NCBI RefSeq assembly: GCF_000972495.1
Contig: NZ_LATM01000002.1
Span: forward strand, 428,134 to 492,133
Length of the DNA stretch: 64,000 nucleotides
Source of the DNA: Hymenobacter terrenus
GTDB lineage: Bacteria; Bacteroidota; Bacteroidia; Cytophagales; Hymenobacteraceae
Direction: 5' to 3'
The notes under the pieces were generated by a model. The model was given only the letters and a program-made list of their open reading frames with translations. It did no database searches and had not been told where the DNA came from. The translations under genes and the position numbers were made by a program. Below, piece by piece: positions 45,510 to 54,118 of this stretch (position 1 is its first letter; each line of letters begins with the position of its first letter).

Positions 45510-46922
45510 ATGCCCATCCTCGTTCCATCGCCGAACACGTCCTCCCAGCCACGTATTACTTACGACTACAATTTCGGCTACATCTACCTGGTCAGCGCCG
45601 TTGTGGCCCTGGGAGGCTTGTTGTTTGGCTTCGATTTGTCGATTATTTCCGGCACCGTCCGGTTTTTCAGCCAGCATTTTCAGCTGGATGAGTACGGCAC
45701 GGGTTGGGCAGTGGGCTGCATCAATATTGGCTCGGCAGTGGGGGCGCTGCTGGCGGGCAAGCTGAGCGATAGTCTGGGCCGCAAGAAGCTCCTCCTGATT
45801 TGTGCGCTGCTGTTTGCGGTATCAGGCGTGGGCACGGGTTGGGCCAGTAGTTTCACGTGGTTCGTGCTGTTCCGGATGCTGAGTGGCGTGGCCGTGGGCA
45901 CGGCCGCGCTGGTGTGCCCCATGTACATTGCCGAGGTGGCCGTGCCGGCGCTGCGGGGCCGGCTGGTGGCGTGCTATCAGCTGGCCATCACGCTGGGCAT
46001 CCTGCTGGCTTACGTATCGAATTATTTCCTGCTGGACATTGGCCCCGACAACTGGCGCTGGATGTTTTCGTCGCAGGCCGTGCCGGCGCTGCTGTTTTTC
46101 GGAGGACTTTTCGCGGTGGCCGAAAGCCCTCGCTGGCTTATTCGCAAAGGGCAGCGGGCTGCGGCGCTGGCCGTGCTCACGCGCATCGGGGGGCCCAACT
46201 ACGCGCAGGCCGAGGCCGATAGCATCACCCAAAGCTTTGCGCACGAGGTGAAGGAGCACGTCCGGGATTTGTTCCGCAAGGACATGGTGCCCATCCTGCT
46301 CATCGGGGCGGCCATTGCCATTTTTTCGCAGGCCGACGGTCAGAACTCGCTGTTTTCCTACGCTCCCGAGATTTTTCAGCAGGCCGGCATGCCCCAGGAT
46401 ACCGCCTTTCTGCAATCGGTGATTCTAGGACTCATCAACTTTGTGTTCACCTTCGTCGCCATCGGCACCGTCGACCGTATCGGCCGCCGCAAGCTGCTGC
46501 TCTACGGTTCTGCGCTGCTGTGCGCCGATGCGGCGGCGCTGGCGCTGGCGTTTTATTTCCGGCTGCCCGGCGGCTGGGTGCTGAGTTTTGTGTTGGGATT
46601 CATTGCCATCTACGCGGCCACGCTGGGCCCCGTAACCTGGGTGGCCCTGTCGGAGATATTCCCTAACCGGGTGCGCGGCAACGCCATGGCCGCGGCCACG
46701 CTCACGCTGTGGTTGGCCAACTTCGTCGCCACGGCATCGTTCCCGGTGATGCAGGTGCGGCTGGGCCTGCCAGGCACCTTTGCCATTCATGCCGCCATTT
46801 GCCTGCTGTATTTCCTGTTTGTGAAAGCTAAGGTCCCGGAAACCAAAGGCAAGTCGCTGGAAGAAATAGAAGCTCTGCTGACTACCGCTCAGGTGGTGCC
46901 ACAAGCTCGGAAATCCGCCTGA
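45510..46922 (+). CDS. Sugar porter family MFS transporter (XylE/GLUT-like)
   Basis: The 470-residue protein has twelve membrane helices and all the sugar-porter signatures. These include FGFDLSIISG in helix 1, GKLSDSLGRKKLL after helix 2, AESPRWLIRKG after helix 6 (the PESPR motif), DRIGRRKLLLYG after helix 8, and PETKGKSLEEIE at the C terminus (PETKG). QADGQNSLFSYAPEIFQQAG corresponds to the QQxxGxNxxxYY sugar-binding segment, but several residues differ. It probably takes up a hexose or pentose by proton symport in the inner membrane. It lies 63 bp after the PhyH gene in the same direction, and no terminator separates them. Confidence 0.92.
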   Translation: MPILVPSPNTSSQPRITYDYNFGYIYLVSAVVALGGLLFGFDLSIISGTVRFFSQHFQLDEYGTGWAVGCINIGSAVGALLAGKLSDSLGRKKLLLICALLFAVSGVGTGWASSFTWFVLFRMLSGVAVGTAALVCPMYIAEVAVPALRGRLVACYQLAITLGILLAYVSNYFLLDIGPDNWRWMFSSQAVPALLFFGGLFAVAESPRWLIRKGQRAAALAVLTRIGGPNYAQAEADSITQSFAHEVKEHVRDLFRKDMVPILLIGAAIAIFSQADGQNSLFSYAPEIFQQAGMPQDTAFLQSVILGLINFVFTFVAIGTVDRIGRRKLLLYGSALLCADAAALALAFYFRLPGGWVLSFVLGFIAIYAATLGPVTWVALSEIFPNRVRGNAMAAATLTLWLANFVATASFPVMQVRLGLPGTFAIHAAICLLYFLFVKAKVPETKGKSLEEIEALLTTAQVVPQARKSA

Positions 46923-47053
46923 ATAGCATTGATTTATAGACAAATACTCGCCGATTCGGCAGTGGATGGAATGATGGCGGAGCCGTATTTCCGGCCTCGG
47001 GCGAGAGTGCCTGAATTGTTGTCCCCGAGTGCTAACCATCACTACATTCGGGT

Positions 47054-47923
47054 ATGAATCCGATGCTTGAGCATTTGTTGCCGGAAGGTGACGAATCATT
47101 TTTCGCCAAAGCCTTTGATTTGCCAAATTTTGGCACTCCCTGGCACTACCATCCCGAGTACGAACTCGTGCTGGTAAAGCAGAGTCATGGTAAGCGGTTT
47201 ATTGGTAATACGGTTTCCGATTTTCAGGATGGCGACTTATCTCTCTTAGGTTCGGGGCTGCCTCATCTTTATAAGAACCCAATTGAATATTATACCGAAG
47301 ATTCTCCGCTTCGTGCTAGGTCGATAATCGTTCATTTCAACGATGTATCTCTGGGTCCAGGATTATTGCAGCTGCCGCAGTTTAAAAAAGTCAGAGTCCT
47401 TTTAAAAAAGTCCGGACACGGCCTAGATTTTTTCGGTAAAACCAGAGAGGTTATAATTGATAAGATGCACGGACTGTTGGCAGTCAGTAGTTTGCGAAGA
47501 TTGATTTTATTGCTGGACATTCTAGAGATATTATCCGAAACTTCAGAATACCAGCTTATTTCTGATGCGTTAATAGTTGGTAATAATAAGCTGGGTGCTG
47601 AACGGCTCGATAAAGTATTCAGCTACATCGCCGAAAATTTTCGTAAGGAAATAACCATTCAGGAAATGGCCGATTTGGTATGTATGACCCGTACTTCATT
47701 CTGTCGGTTTTTTCTGGAATGCACCAAGCGTACTTTCTATAGCTTCCTTATTGAAATGCGCCTCAATCATGCTTCCAATGTGCTTATCAGTAAGGATATG
47801 ACTGTTATGCAGGCCGCGTACGATAGTGGCTACAGCAACCTATCTAATTTTAACCGGCAGTTCCGGGAAAAATTTAACCTGAATCCTCGGGAATACCGCA
47901 AAATATACCGAGCCGTAGCATAG
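47054..47923 (+). CDS. AraC-family transcriptional regulator (cupin-type sensor)
   Basis: The 289-residue protein has an N-terminal cupin domain with GTPWHYHPEYELVLVKQSHG-type sequence, followed by GDLSLLGSGLPHLYKNP. These are typical of sugar-responsive AraC regulators in Bacteroidota. The C-terminal DNA-binding domain, about residues 192-288, shows ITIQEMADLVCMTRTSFCRF and later AYDSGYSNLSNFNRQFREKF, ending NLNPREYRKIY. A TACATTCG element at 47043-47050 is so close to the ATG that the start may instead be the fourth codon (ATG at 47063). It follows the sugar porter by 131 bp and may regulate that gene pair. Base use is more AT-rich than the porter. Confidence 0.88.
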   Translation: MNPMLEHLLPEGDESFFAKAFDLPNFGTPWHYHPEYELVLVKQSHGKRFIGNTVSDFQDGDLSLLGSGLPHLYKNPIEYYTEDSPLRARSIIVHFNDVSLGPGLLQLPQFKKVRVLLKKSGHGLDFFGKTREVIIDKMHGLLAVSSLRRLILLLDILEILSETSEYQLISDALIVGNNKLGAERLDKVFSYIAENFRKEITIQEMADLVCMTRTSFCRFFLECTKRTFYSFLIEMRLNHASNVLISKDMTVMQAAYDSGYSNLSNFNRQFREKFNLNPREYRKIYRAVA

Positions 47924-47970
47924 TCAGGTAGGAAATAATAATTAATAATGGCGAGCAAATAGAAGGAAAA

Positions 47971-48042
47971 GGCCGGAGTGCCAATGGCTCATTTCCGCAT
48001 CCCCGTACCGGGGTGTGAGAATGAACCATTGGCACTCCGGCC
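47971..48042. terminator. Long inverted repeat between convergent genes
   Basis: GGCCGGAGTGCCAATGG (47971-47987) pairs perfectly with 48026-48042. Partial pairing continues inward to a CCCCGTACCGGGG core near 48001-48013. It separates the AraC gene from the convergent susD remnant. Neither side has a strong T-run, so it may act as an attenuating structure or a bidirectional terminator. Confidence 0.55.
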
Positions 48043-48065
48043 GCTGCGATTTAGTCTGCCGCCGT

Positions 48066-48955
48066 TTAATAGCCCGGTTTTGGTCGCGCGTGGGGTCCAG
48101 GGCCGAGTTGTTGTTCATCTCGGAGGCGGGAATGGGCCACAGCAGAAAGTTGGCAGCCACGGTCCTGCCTTCGGCGGCTTAAACGTAGCGGGTGGTCTGC
48201 CCCAGGCGCTTGAGGTCGAGCCAGCGCTTGCCCTCGCACAAGGTTTCGAAGCCGCGCTCCCGAACCACTAGGTCCAGGAACGTCTGGGCGGTGTAGTCGG
48301 CTAGGCGGAAGTCCACGGCCGGGGCGGGCGTGGCGGCGGGCAGGCCGTAGGCGCGGCGGTGCACCTGGTTCAGGGCCTCCACGGCGGCGGCGGTTGGCGC
48401 CCCGGCCGCGCGGCTTTCGGCCTCGGCATACAGGAGCAGCACATCGGCGTAGCGGTACAGCGGATAATCGTTCGCGTTGCCCGCGTTGTCGACCGAAGCC
48501 AGGTCGCGGAACTTGCGGTCTAAGAAGGAAGTGGCGCCCAGGCCGATGTTCCAGTTGTAAAGGTTGTAGGTTTTGCGCAGGTCGTTGTTGTCCCAGCCCC
48601 GAATGGTAGCGTTGCGGGTCGGGTCGGTGTAAAGGGCAAAAAAGCCGCGACCGTTGAGGTAAGGAGAGCCCGGGTGGTGCAAAAATGTCACAAAATTGAA
48701 CCCTTGGTTGACTACTCGGGTGAACTTGAAGTAAAAGATTTCCTCCGGGGTGCGGTTCACATCGGCGCCGTACAGCTTGAGAAAGTCCTCGGAGGTGGCC
48801 ACCGGCACCAGGGAATGCTTGCCGGAACGAATCACCTAGTTGGCTTTGTCCCGGGCCTCGGCCCAGCGGGCGCGCTGCATCAGCACCTGGGCCAGCACCG
48901 TTTTGGCCGACCATTTGGTGGGCCGGCCCGCCTGCCGGGCCACATCGGGCAAGTT
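48066..48955 (-). pseudogene. SusD family pseudogene, truncated by the IS and carrying two stops and a 1-bp deletion
   Basis: The remnant covers roughly the last 295 residues of a SusD protein. From the IS edge it reads TNLPDVARQAGRPTKWSAKT and a tetratricopeptide-like VLAQVLMQRARWAEARDKAN. A TAG then precedes VIRSGKHSLVPVATSEDFL. The family motif LYRYADVLLLYAEAESRA and KRWLDLKRLGQTTRYV are intact, but a TAA at 48179-48181 follows. The frame resumes with AAEGRTVAANFLLWPIPASE. Near the end a missing base turns the usual QNPGY-stop into QNRAIKRR. The N-terminal lipoprotein part is absent beyond 48956. No susC partner is present on the far side of the IS. Part of a second PUL has evidently been lost. 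Confidence 0.9.
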
Positions 48956-49027
48956 TGTACGCTTCCCTAAATAGGGAGCCAGTTGTGAGCAGAGAAAAAC
49001 GTATTTTCACTACCTGACAACCGCGAA

Positions 49028-49291
49028 ATGAAAAAGGAACGATTCAGCGAGGCCCAGATTGTGGCCATCTTACAACAGCAAGCTAGCGGCCAGAGCGTCG
49101 GGCAAATCGTGCGCGAGCACGGCCTGAGCGAGGCCACGTTTTATGCCTGGAAAAGCAAATATGCTGGGGGGAGCGTGGCCGAGCTCACCCGGCTCAAACA
49201 CCTGGAAGAAGAAAATCGAAAGCTAAAGCAGATGTTTGCCGACCTGAGCTTGGAGAATCAGGCTATCAAGGAGATACTGCGAAAAAAGTGA
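49028..49291 (+). CDS. IS3-family transposase OrfA
   Basis: The 87-residue protein has a helix-turn-helix (RFSEAQIVAILQQQASGQSV, then HGLSEATFYAWKSKYAG). A leucine-zipper-like coiled coil follows at about residues 55-85 (LKHLEEENRKLKQMFADL). This is normal for IS407-group OrfA. The end of the frame carries the slippery heptamer A-AAA-AAG (49282-49288) directly before the TGA. OrfB lies in the -1 frame from 49288, so a fused OrfAB transposase would be made by programmed frameshifting, as known for IS3 elements. It is the DNA-binding part of the transposase. Confidence 0.9.
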   Translation: MKKERFSEAQIVAILQQQASGQSVGQIVREHGLSEATFYAWKSKYAGGSVAELTRLKHLEEENRKLKQMFADLSLENQAIKEILRKK

Positions 49292-50123
49292 GTCGCCCTG
49301 CGGCGCGGCACCAGGCAGCGCAGGGCTTCGTGTGTAAGGGCTGGAGTCAGCGGCGGGCGTGTGCCTTGCTCGGGCTCGCACGTGGCCGCTACCACCCGGT
49401 GGTACGAGGGCGCAACGACGAGCCGCTACAGGACGCCTTGCGTGTGTTAAGCAGTCGGCATCCCGGCTTTGGTGCCGCGGCGGCACGTTGGGCTTCTGGA
49501 AGCTGTACCACCGCTTGCGCAAAAACGGCTTGGTAATCAACCACAAGCGCACGTTACGCCTTTATCGGGCGCTGGCACTCAACCTGCCTCGGCGGCTCAA
49601 AAAGCGCGTACCTGCTCGCGTCAAGCAGCCTTTAGTCGTGCCCGTGGCGGCCAACCTATGCTGGTCGCTCGACTTCACGAGTGACGTCTTGACCGATGGC
49701 CGACGCTTCCGGACCCTGAACGTGCTCGACGAGTACAACCGCCAGCTGCTGGGCGTCGAAATCGATTTTTCGCTGCCCGCCAGCCGTGTGGTGCAGGTGC
49801 TGACGCGCTTAGTCGAGTGCCATGGCCTGCCTGCGCAGCTACGCACCGATAATGGGCCCGAGTTCATCAGTGCTCGGTTAAGCGAGTGGGGTGAACAGCA
49901 AGGCATTATGCTGCGCTGGATTCAGCCCGGCAAACCAACGCAAAACGCGTACATCGAACGCTTCAATGGCTCGTTTCGCCGCGAACTGCTCGACGCGCAC
50001 CTGTTTCGCTCGCTGTCCCATGTGCGCCAACTCGTGGACGAGTGGATGCTTGACTACAATACCCAACGGCCCCACCAGGCCTTGAATTTTATGACCCCCA
50101 TCGAATTTAAACAAGCCGATTAA
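49288..50123 (+). pseudogene. IS3-family transposase OrfB, disrupted by a frameshift
   Basis: The N-terminal part (GWSQRRACALLGLARGRYH, then VLSSRHPGFG) is in the frame expected after the OrfA slip. The rest, from LGFWKLYHRLRKNG onward, is a further -1 frame away, so a lesion lies near 49475-49495. The catalytic rve domain is intact in the second frame: the first Asp in CWSLDFTSDV, the second in RTDNGPEFIS, and the Glu in NAYIERFNGSF. The frame ends MTPIEFKQAD. Unless a second slip or a sequencing error applies, this copy makes no full transposase. It could still be moved in trans by a related copy such as the one beginning at 63951. Confidence 0.82.
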
Positions 50124-50163
50124 TCTGTGATTACTAATGACTTAACAAATGGGGAAGCGTACA

Positions 50164-50797
50164 CACCCACTTAAAGCTACCGGATACCTACTCAATTCAG
50201 GGTCATTTGTGAGGCCTTTTGGCAAAAGTTTTTCGTAATGTCTCTTCGTTCAAATTAGATTCCTTTTTTGAACACTTTTTGTTACCCGCCAAAAGGCCCC
50301 GAAAACGCACATTTTCGGGGCCTTTTTTCGAGGAGTGATTTTGAACGTTGCCTAGGGCGGTGATGATGCCACCCAGTGTCAGATTGAATAAGCTAACTGC
50401 CCCCTTCCTAGCCCACTGCTTAAAAAGTAAGCCGTGTAGCAATAAGAATTTATCTTTCCACGCCATCACCAATGACTTCGGCGGCTATAATCTGCTTTGG
50501 AGAAACGCTCTTGAGCCTGGTTTTTGCTGGCCATCAGCCAGTTATTTTGCTATAATAGGGGAGTTGCCTCTCAACCGGTTGATGGGCTTTTTTCTTCAGT
50601 TGCTGTTCTTAACACATTATGTTTCTGCTCCTGTAAATACCATTTATTCTTATAAGTTACCCTTAAAATTATTAAATCCGCCTTAACACAGGGCAGAAGT
50701 TATGGAACATCCCAGGATAATGGCCGTTTGCTTACGAACTTCACTTTTAGTGTTGAACTTTGCCATGCGTTGAAATTTTCAATAGAACCCTGTTAGT
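50164..50797. other. Intergenic region upstream of the toxin module
   Basis: No convincing gene is seen. A terminator lies at 50291-50328. Short open frames at 50348-50686 show no motif. The stretch 50580-50790 is AT-rich and probably carries the promoter of the toxin gene. Confidence 0.4.
50291..50328 (+). terminator. Rho-independent terminator
   Basis: AAAAGGCCCCGAAAA (50291-50305) pairs perfectly with TTTTCGGGGCCTTTT (50312-50326) around a 6-base loop, with T continuing. The A- and T-runs on both sides allow bidirectional use. The gene it once served is unclear because the IS lies directly to its left. Confidence 0.8.
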
Positions 50798-52606
50798 ATG
50801 AGTGACAGTCTGGAGTATATAGTGTCGGGAGCCTTGATGACCTGTAGCGAAGGCCTTGTACCAGCTGCTTTTACGGCTACGCCCCGAAAAACTAAGATTT
50901 CGGGTAAGGTTGCGGGCAACGAACTTGATCGAGGGTCTATCAAGAATGTTCCCTCCTTCATAATATGTAAAAAGCTGACACAACAGGCCGGCGGTAACCC
51001 CGTGCCGTGTGTACCAGCCCCACAACCCTGGCAGAAAACCTACCCGGCCAAAGTGGGAGGTGCCAAAGCCTTAGTCATGATGTCGTGCCTCCGTTGCTCC
51101 GCGGGCCAGGGCTTAGTTGAATTTCTATCATCCGGGCAGATTCCACTATCGGCACAAATGCTGATGGATCTACAGGCCGAACGGAAACAGGGGATGGAAG
51201 CCCTATTGCAGGCCGACCGGGAGCGCAAGTCGGTGGGAGAAGCTGGCTTGCTGGAAAGCCTAGTGCCGATATGGGGCAGTGGGCGCGACTTAGCACACAG
51301 CGTTCAGACTCTCAAACCAGGCGAGGCAGTCGTTAACGGGGGATTTCTAATCTGGGATATTGTTTCTGTGGCCGCCGGTGTGGTAAGCTTTGGTAGTGCT
51401 ACAGCGGCAGGCATGGCTGGCAAAGCAGGCGTGCGTGCGGCAATGGGCGCCGGCAAGAAGGTGGTTATAGGTGCGGCCAAAAAGAAGCTAACAACACTTA
51501 TGGCCCGGTCAGTAGCTATCAAAACCAGCTTCCGCAAGGGCTTGGCTACCATTCGTAAAGAAGCGGCTGGTTTAACGGTACGAGCGTGTTTTCCAGCGGG
51601 TACTCCCGTTCACACTCGCCTGGGTAACCAGCCCATCGAATCGTTAAAAATCGGGGACGAAGTGTGGGCTTATGACGAAGATACTGAGCAAACTGCGTGG
51701 AAGAAAGTCCTGCAAACGCATCAAACGCAAAGCCTGGCACTGGTTGAGATAGCAGTGGTAGGCGATGTGGTGCAGGCCACGCCAACTCATGCTTTTTTTG
51801 TAAACAATGCCTGGAAGGCCGCGCAGGACCTACAGCCCGGCGACTTACTTTCCCGCGCTGATGGTGCCGTCACAGCAGTACTCCAGGTGACGCTACAAGC
51901 CGCTACCAGCCCAGTTTATAATTTGGAAGTGGCCGACTATCACACCTATTTTGTGGGAAGTACTGGCCTGCTCGTGCATAATGAGTGCAATGCCCTTAAT
52001 GTAGGCGGGGTATTGAAGAAGCCACTGAAACCAAACCACACCTATGTGCGGAATGGTGTCAAATTCCGGACGGATGCCTCAGGCCGGATTATTGACGCTA
52101 CGCGAGTAGGTGCCACGAGCGGGGTGGCGAAGGTAATCCGTTATAAAGGGTTTGGAGGAAATATTCGCACCCGAGCTGGGGTCACGACCACGGTTATTGG
52201 CAAGTTTGATGACCCCATTAAAAAAGGAATGGGGACACAGGTAATTCTTCAGCTTCCTGAAGGAAGTTTCACCAGGATAGGAAAGAATCCGGGAGGAATT
52301 AATATTCTGGATATTCCAGGCGATAAATACCAAAAGCTGCTGGATACGTATGGTCCAACTCTTGGACAGGAGAAATTCTGGCAAGGCTATAATAAACCAT
52401 TTCTTGAGAATGCTTTTAAAGGAGGCCACGATATCCGGCTGCTTTCTGACCCAGTTGCTGCTCGTACTGGTTTCTATGCCCGCGAGTTACGTGAAATTGA
52501 AGGCTATGTGGATAAGGCGGGCAAAAGTGTTCCTGGCTTGGCCCGACGGTACGGATATCGATATAATCCGGCCACCAGTAGTTTTGAAAAAATCATAAGC
52601 AGATAA
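50798..52606 (+). CDS. Polymorphic toxin: DUF4280 (PAAR-like) - HINT peptidase - C-terminal toxin
   Basis: The 602-residue protein has three parts. Residues 1-105 are a DUF4280/PAAR-like domain (SDSLEYIVSGALMTCSEG) with Cys16, 57, 71, 97 and 100, which may bind metal at the tip of a contractile or type VI injector. Residues about 105-262 include a hydrophobic stretch (FLIWDIVSVAAGVVSFGSAT). Residues 264-395 are a HINT domain: Cys264 in CFPAGTPVHTR, the ATPTH block near 331 and a terminal His394-Asn395, all the residues needed for self-cleavage. The C-terminal domain (398-602) begins YVRNGVKFRTDASGRIID and contains KFWQGYNKPFLENAFKGGHD. It resembles a widespread toxin C terminus of unknown activity. 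Two small genes follow as likely immunity genes. Confidence 0.82.
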   Translation: MSDSLEYIVSGALMTCSEGLVPAAFTATPRKTKISGKVAGNELDRGSIKNVPSFIICKKLTQQAGGNPVPCVPAPQPWQKTYPAKVGGAKALVMMSCLRCSAGQGLVEFLSSGQIPLSAQMLMDLQAERKQGMEALLQADRERKSVGEAGLLESLVPIWGSGRDLAHSVQTLKPGEAVVNGGFLIWDIVSVAAGVVSFGSATAAGMAGKAGVRAAMGAGKKVVIGAAKKKLTTLMARSVAIKTSFRKGLATIRKEAAGLTVRACFPAGTPVHTRLGNQPIESLKIGDEVWAYDEDTEQTAWKKVLQTHQTQSLALVEIAVVGDVVQATPTHAFFVNNAWKAAQDLQPGDLLSRADGAVTAVLQVTLQAATSPVYNLEVADYHTYFVGSTGLLVHNECNALNVGGVLKKPLKPNHTYVRNGVKFRTDASGRIIDATRVGATSGVAKVIRYKGFGGNIRTRAGVTTTVIGKFDDPIKKGMGTQVILQLPEGSFTRIGKNPGGINILDIPGDKYQKLLDTYGPTLGQEKFWQGYNKPFLENAFKGGHDIRLLSDPVAARTGFYARELREIEGYVDKAGKSVPGLARRYGYRYNPATSSFEKIISR

Positions 52607-52654
52607 TCTTCCTGCTACTCCTCTCTTCACCGTAAGAATTATAAATCCTATCGC

Positions 52655-53137
52655 ATGCTCTCTCTCAGCCTTAACCCTGGTTCTTTTACACTCAAAGACG
52701 GTACTATCACAATTACCGAGTCCATCTTCTCTTTAGTTATAAAGGAGGAAATTGAAAATTTTAGAAGAATTTCATTGGACGAGGAGGTCGATATTTTTGT
52801 GCATGACCAATTAGGTGTGCGGTTTTGGGCTAATGAAGGCCAGCCCGTGGAAATACAGGTTCTTTTTAAAGTAGAGGATAAGGAAAGAAAACCTGTTTTC
52901 CCTAATGCCGCGTTCAAAGGCGATTTTACATTTATGGACAGCAAATTTATTTTGCCAGTTTATTTTAAAGATTTACTTGATAAATATGAATTTGTGCAAG
53001 ACGAGGATAGTTTACAATATGGGATTTTAATGTATAAACACATTGCTGACGAGGTAGTTTATACATTTACTTTGGATAAAAGCTCCGGCGAGGTAACAAC
53101 AATTTCCATCGCCAGCTTTATGCCATCGTTGTCATGA
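52655..53137 (+). CDS. Putative immunity protein (unknown family)
   Basis: The 160-residue acidic protein has no signal peptide and no recognised family. It shows beta-rich segments (GTITITESIFSLVIKEEIE, VDIFVHDQLGVRFWANEG). Its DNA is clearly more AT-rich than the surrounding region, as often seen for horizontally moved immunity genes. It begins 48 bp after the toxin stop on the same strand and is followed 58 bp later by a second small gene. Position, size and acidic character are the only grounds for calling it an immunity protein against the toxin at 50798-52606. Confidence 0.6.
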   Translation: MLSLSLNPGSFTLKDGTITITESIFSLVIKEEIENFRRISLDEEVDIFVHDQLGVRFWANEGQPVEIQVLFKVEDKERKPVFPNAAFKGDFTFMDSKFILPVYFKDLLDKYEFVQDEDSLQYGILMYKHIADEVVYTFTLDKSSGEVTTISIASFMPSLS

Positions 53138-53195
53138 CAATTTAATTTTCAGCAGTTTGCTGCTTTAGCCAAACTCGATTTTAAATACTCATGCC

Positions 53196-53699
53196 ATGAC
53201 AGACGATATTGAAGACATCTTGGAGGATATCAGCACCTTGCTAGCAAAGAGTGCCCCTACTAATGCCTGGCAATCGATTGTACTTGAGTGCAATACAGTT
53301 GGAGACAGAAACATGCTGAGTGCGAAGTTTTACGAGGCCCACAGTACTATTCCGCAGCCTTTCCACATTAATAACGAGGACAAGCCTTATGAGCAGACGC
53401 TCGCCTACCTATTTGCGCAGCTGCGGATTCTTACCGCTGAGCAGGCTCCTTTTCAAAGCCCGTGGTATACGGCTCTCATAACGGTTGACAAGGACGGTGC
53501 ATACCAGTTCCAGTGCGATTATGATTATCCGCCTGCACTAAATCCGGCACCGTCAGAAGAAGAATATGTACGCGATTTCCAGCAATTTTCGCGTACTGAA
53601 GCAAGCACGCCGGAGTGGCTGCGCACAATTGTAGAGCGCCATCAACTTCCCTACTATGAACCAGAGTCGCTAACGGAATCCCATCAGGAACCGGAATAG
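53196..53699 (+). CDS. YezG-like (DUF600) putative immunity protein
   Basis: The 167-residue cytoplasmic protein matches the general pattern of YezG/DUF600 immunity proteins. It opens with a helix (DIEDILEDISTLLAKSAP), then a strand (WQSIVLECNTVGDRNMLSA). After a middle segment, LAYLFAQLRILTAEQ leads into PWYTALITVDKDGAYQFQCD and YDYPP. The last 40 residues are charged and probably disordered. It is the second small gene after the toxin. Proteins of this family commonly protect against nuclease or other polymorphic toxins in Gram-positive and Bacteroidota genomes. Whether it or the preceding gene neutralises this toxin is unknown; one may be a carried-over orphan. Confidence 0.62.
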   Translation: MTDDIEDILEDISTLLAKSAPTNAWQSIVLECNTVGDRNMLSAKFYEAHSTIPQPFHINNEDKPYEQTLAYLFAQLRILTAEQAPFQSPWYTALITVDKDGAYQFQCDYDYPPALNPAPSEEEYVRDFQQFSRTEASTPEWLRTIVERHQLPYYEPESLTESHQEPE

Positions 53700-54032
53700 G
53701 ACGCAAGGTTCATAAAGCTGCTACAGTGGTCGAAGGTTGGCCTTCCTGCCAGCAGCGGGAATAAAATCAATTCAGCCAACCCCAAACGTAGCCCGGTGGC
53801 ATGACTACTTATCACCCACTGCTAGCCTCGCGCGCTCCGCGCTGCACTGCTGTTTTCGGCATCACGGTATCAGTGGGCAGCCCTCGACGGCGCACGCTAG
53901 TGTATTTGCCGCTCCCGGAAGCAATTCAGGTGCGGCGCAATTTCTCCCAGTTTTCCGACCCTGGTATAAGATGCGATATTAGATGAAGAAAGCTCAAATA
54001 ATATCCTCATCAAGCTTACTTCAACCAACAAA
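53700..54032. other. Intergenic region after the toxin module
   Basis: About 330 bp show no convincing gene. Short plus-strand frames at 53737-53986 lack motifs and look non-coding. Confidence 0.35.
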
Positions 54033-54068
54033 TAAGCCCCGTTGCAGCTAGGTCGCAACGGGGCTTAA
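54033..54068. terminator. Bidirectional terminator
   Basis: TAAGCCCCGTTGC (54033-54045) pairs perfectly with GCAACGGGGCTTA (54055-54067). A- and T-rich bases lie on both sides. It ends the minus-strand oxidase gene (stop at 54119) and may also stop plus-strand reading from the toxin module. Confidence 0.7.
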
Positions 54069-54118
54069 TAAAGGCGTAGCGCGGCGCAGATACGTGCCAG
54101 CACCACTTTCTCCACATC

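Larger units (their letters stand above)
48956..50163 (+). mobile_element. IS3-family (IS407-like) insertion sequence
   Basis: The left end TGTACGCTTCCC (48956-48967) and right end GGGGAAGCGTACA (50151-50163) are near-perfect terminal inverted repeats. They enclose orfA and orfB, 1208 bp in all. IS407-group elements usually make a 4-bp target duplication. None is visible here: the left flank ends AGTT and the right flank begins CACC. The two flanks therefore probably were not originally adjacent. Another end of the same type begins at 63951. Confidence 0.88.

Noticed and set aside
48066..49010. A 314-residue minus-strand frame
   Set aside because: It is the shadow of the susD pseudogene in another frame; only its last residues correspond to the true SusD end.
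50348..50686. A 112-residue plus-strand frame
   Set aside because: Composition and lack of motifs fit non-coding DNA between a terminator and the toxin promoter.
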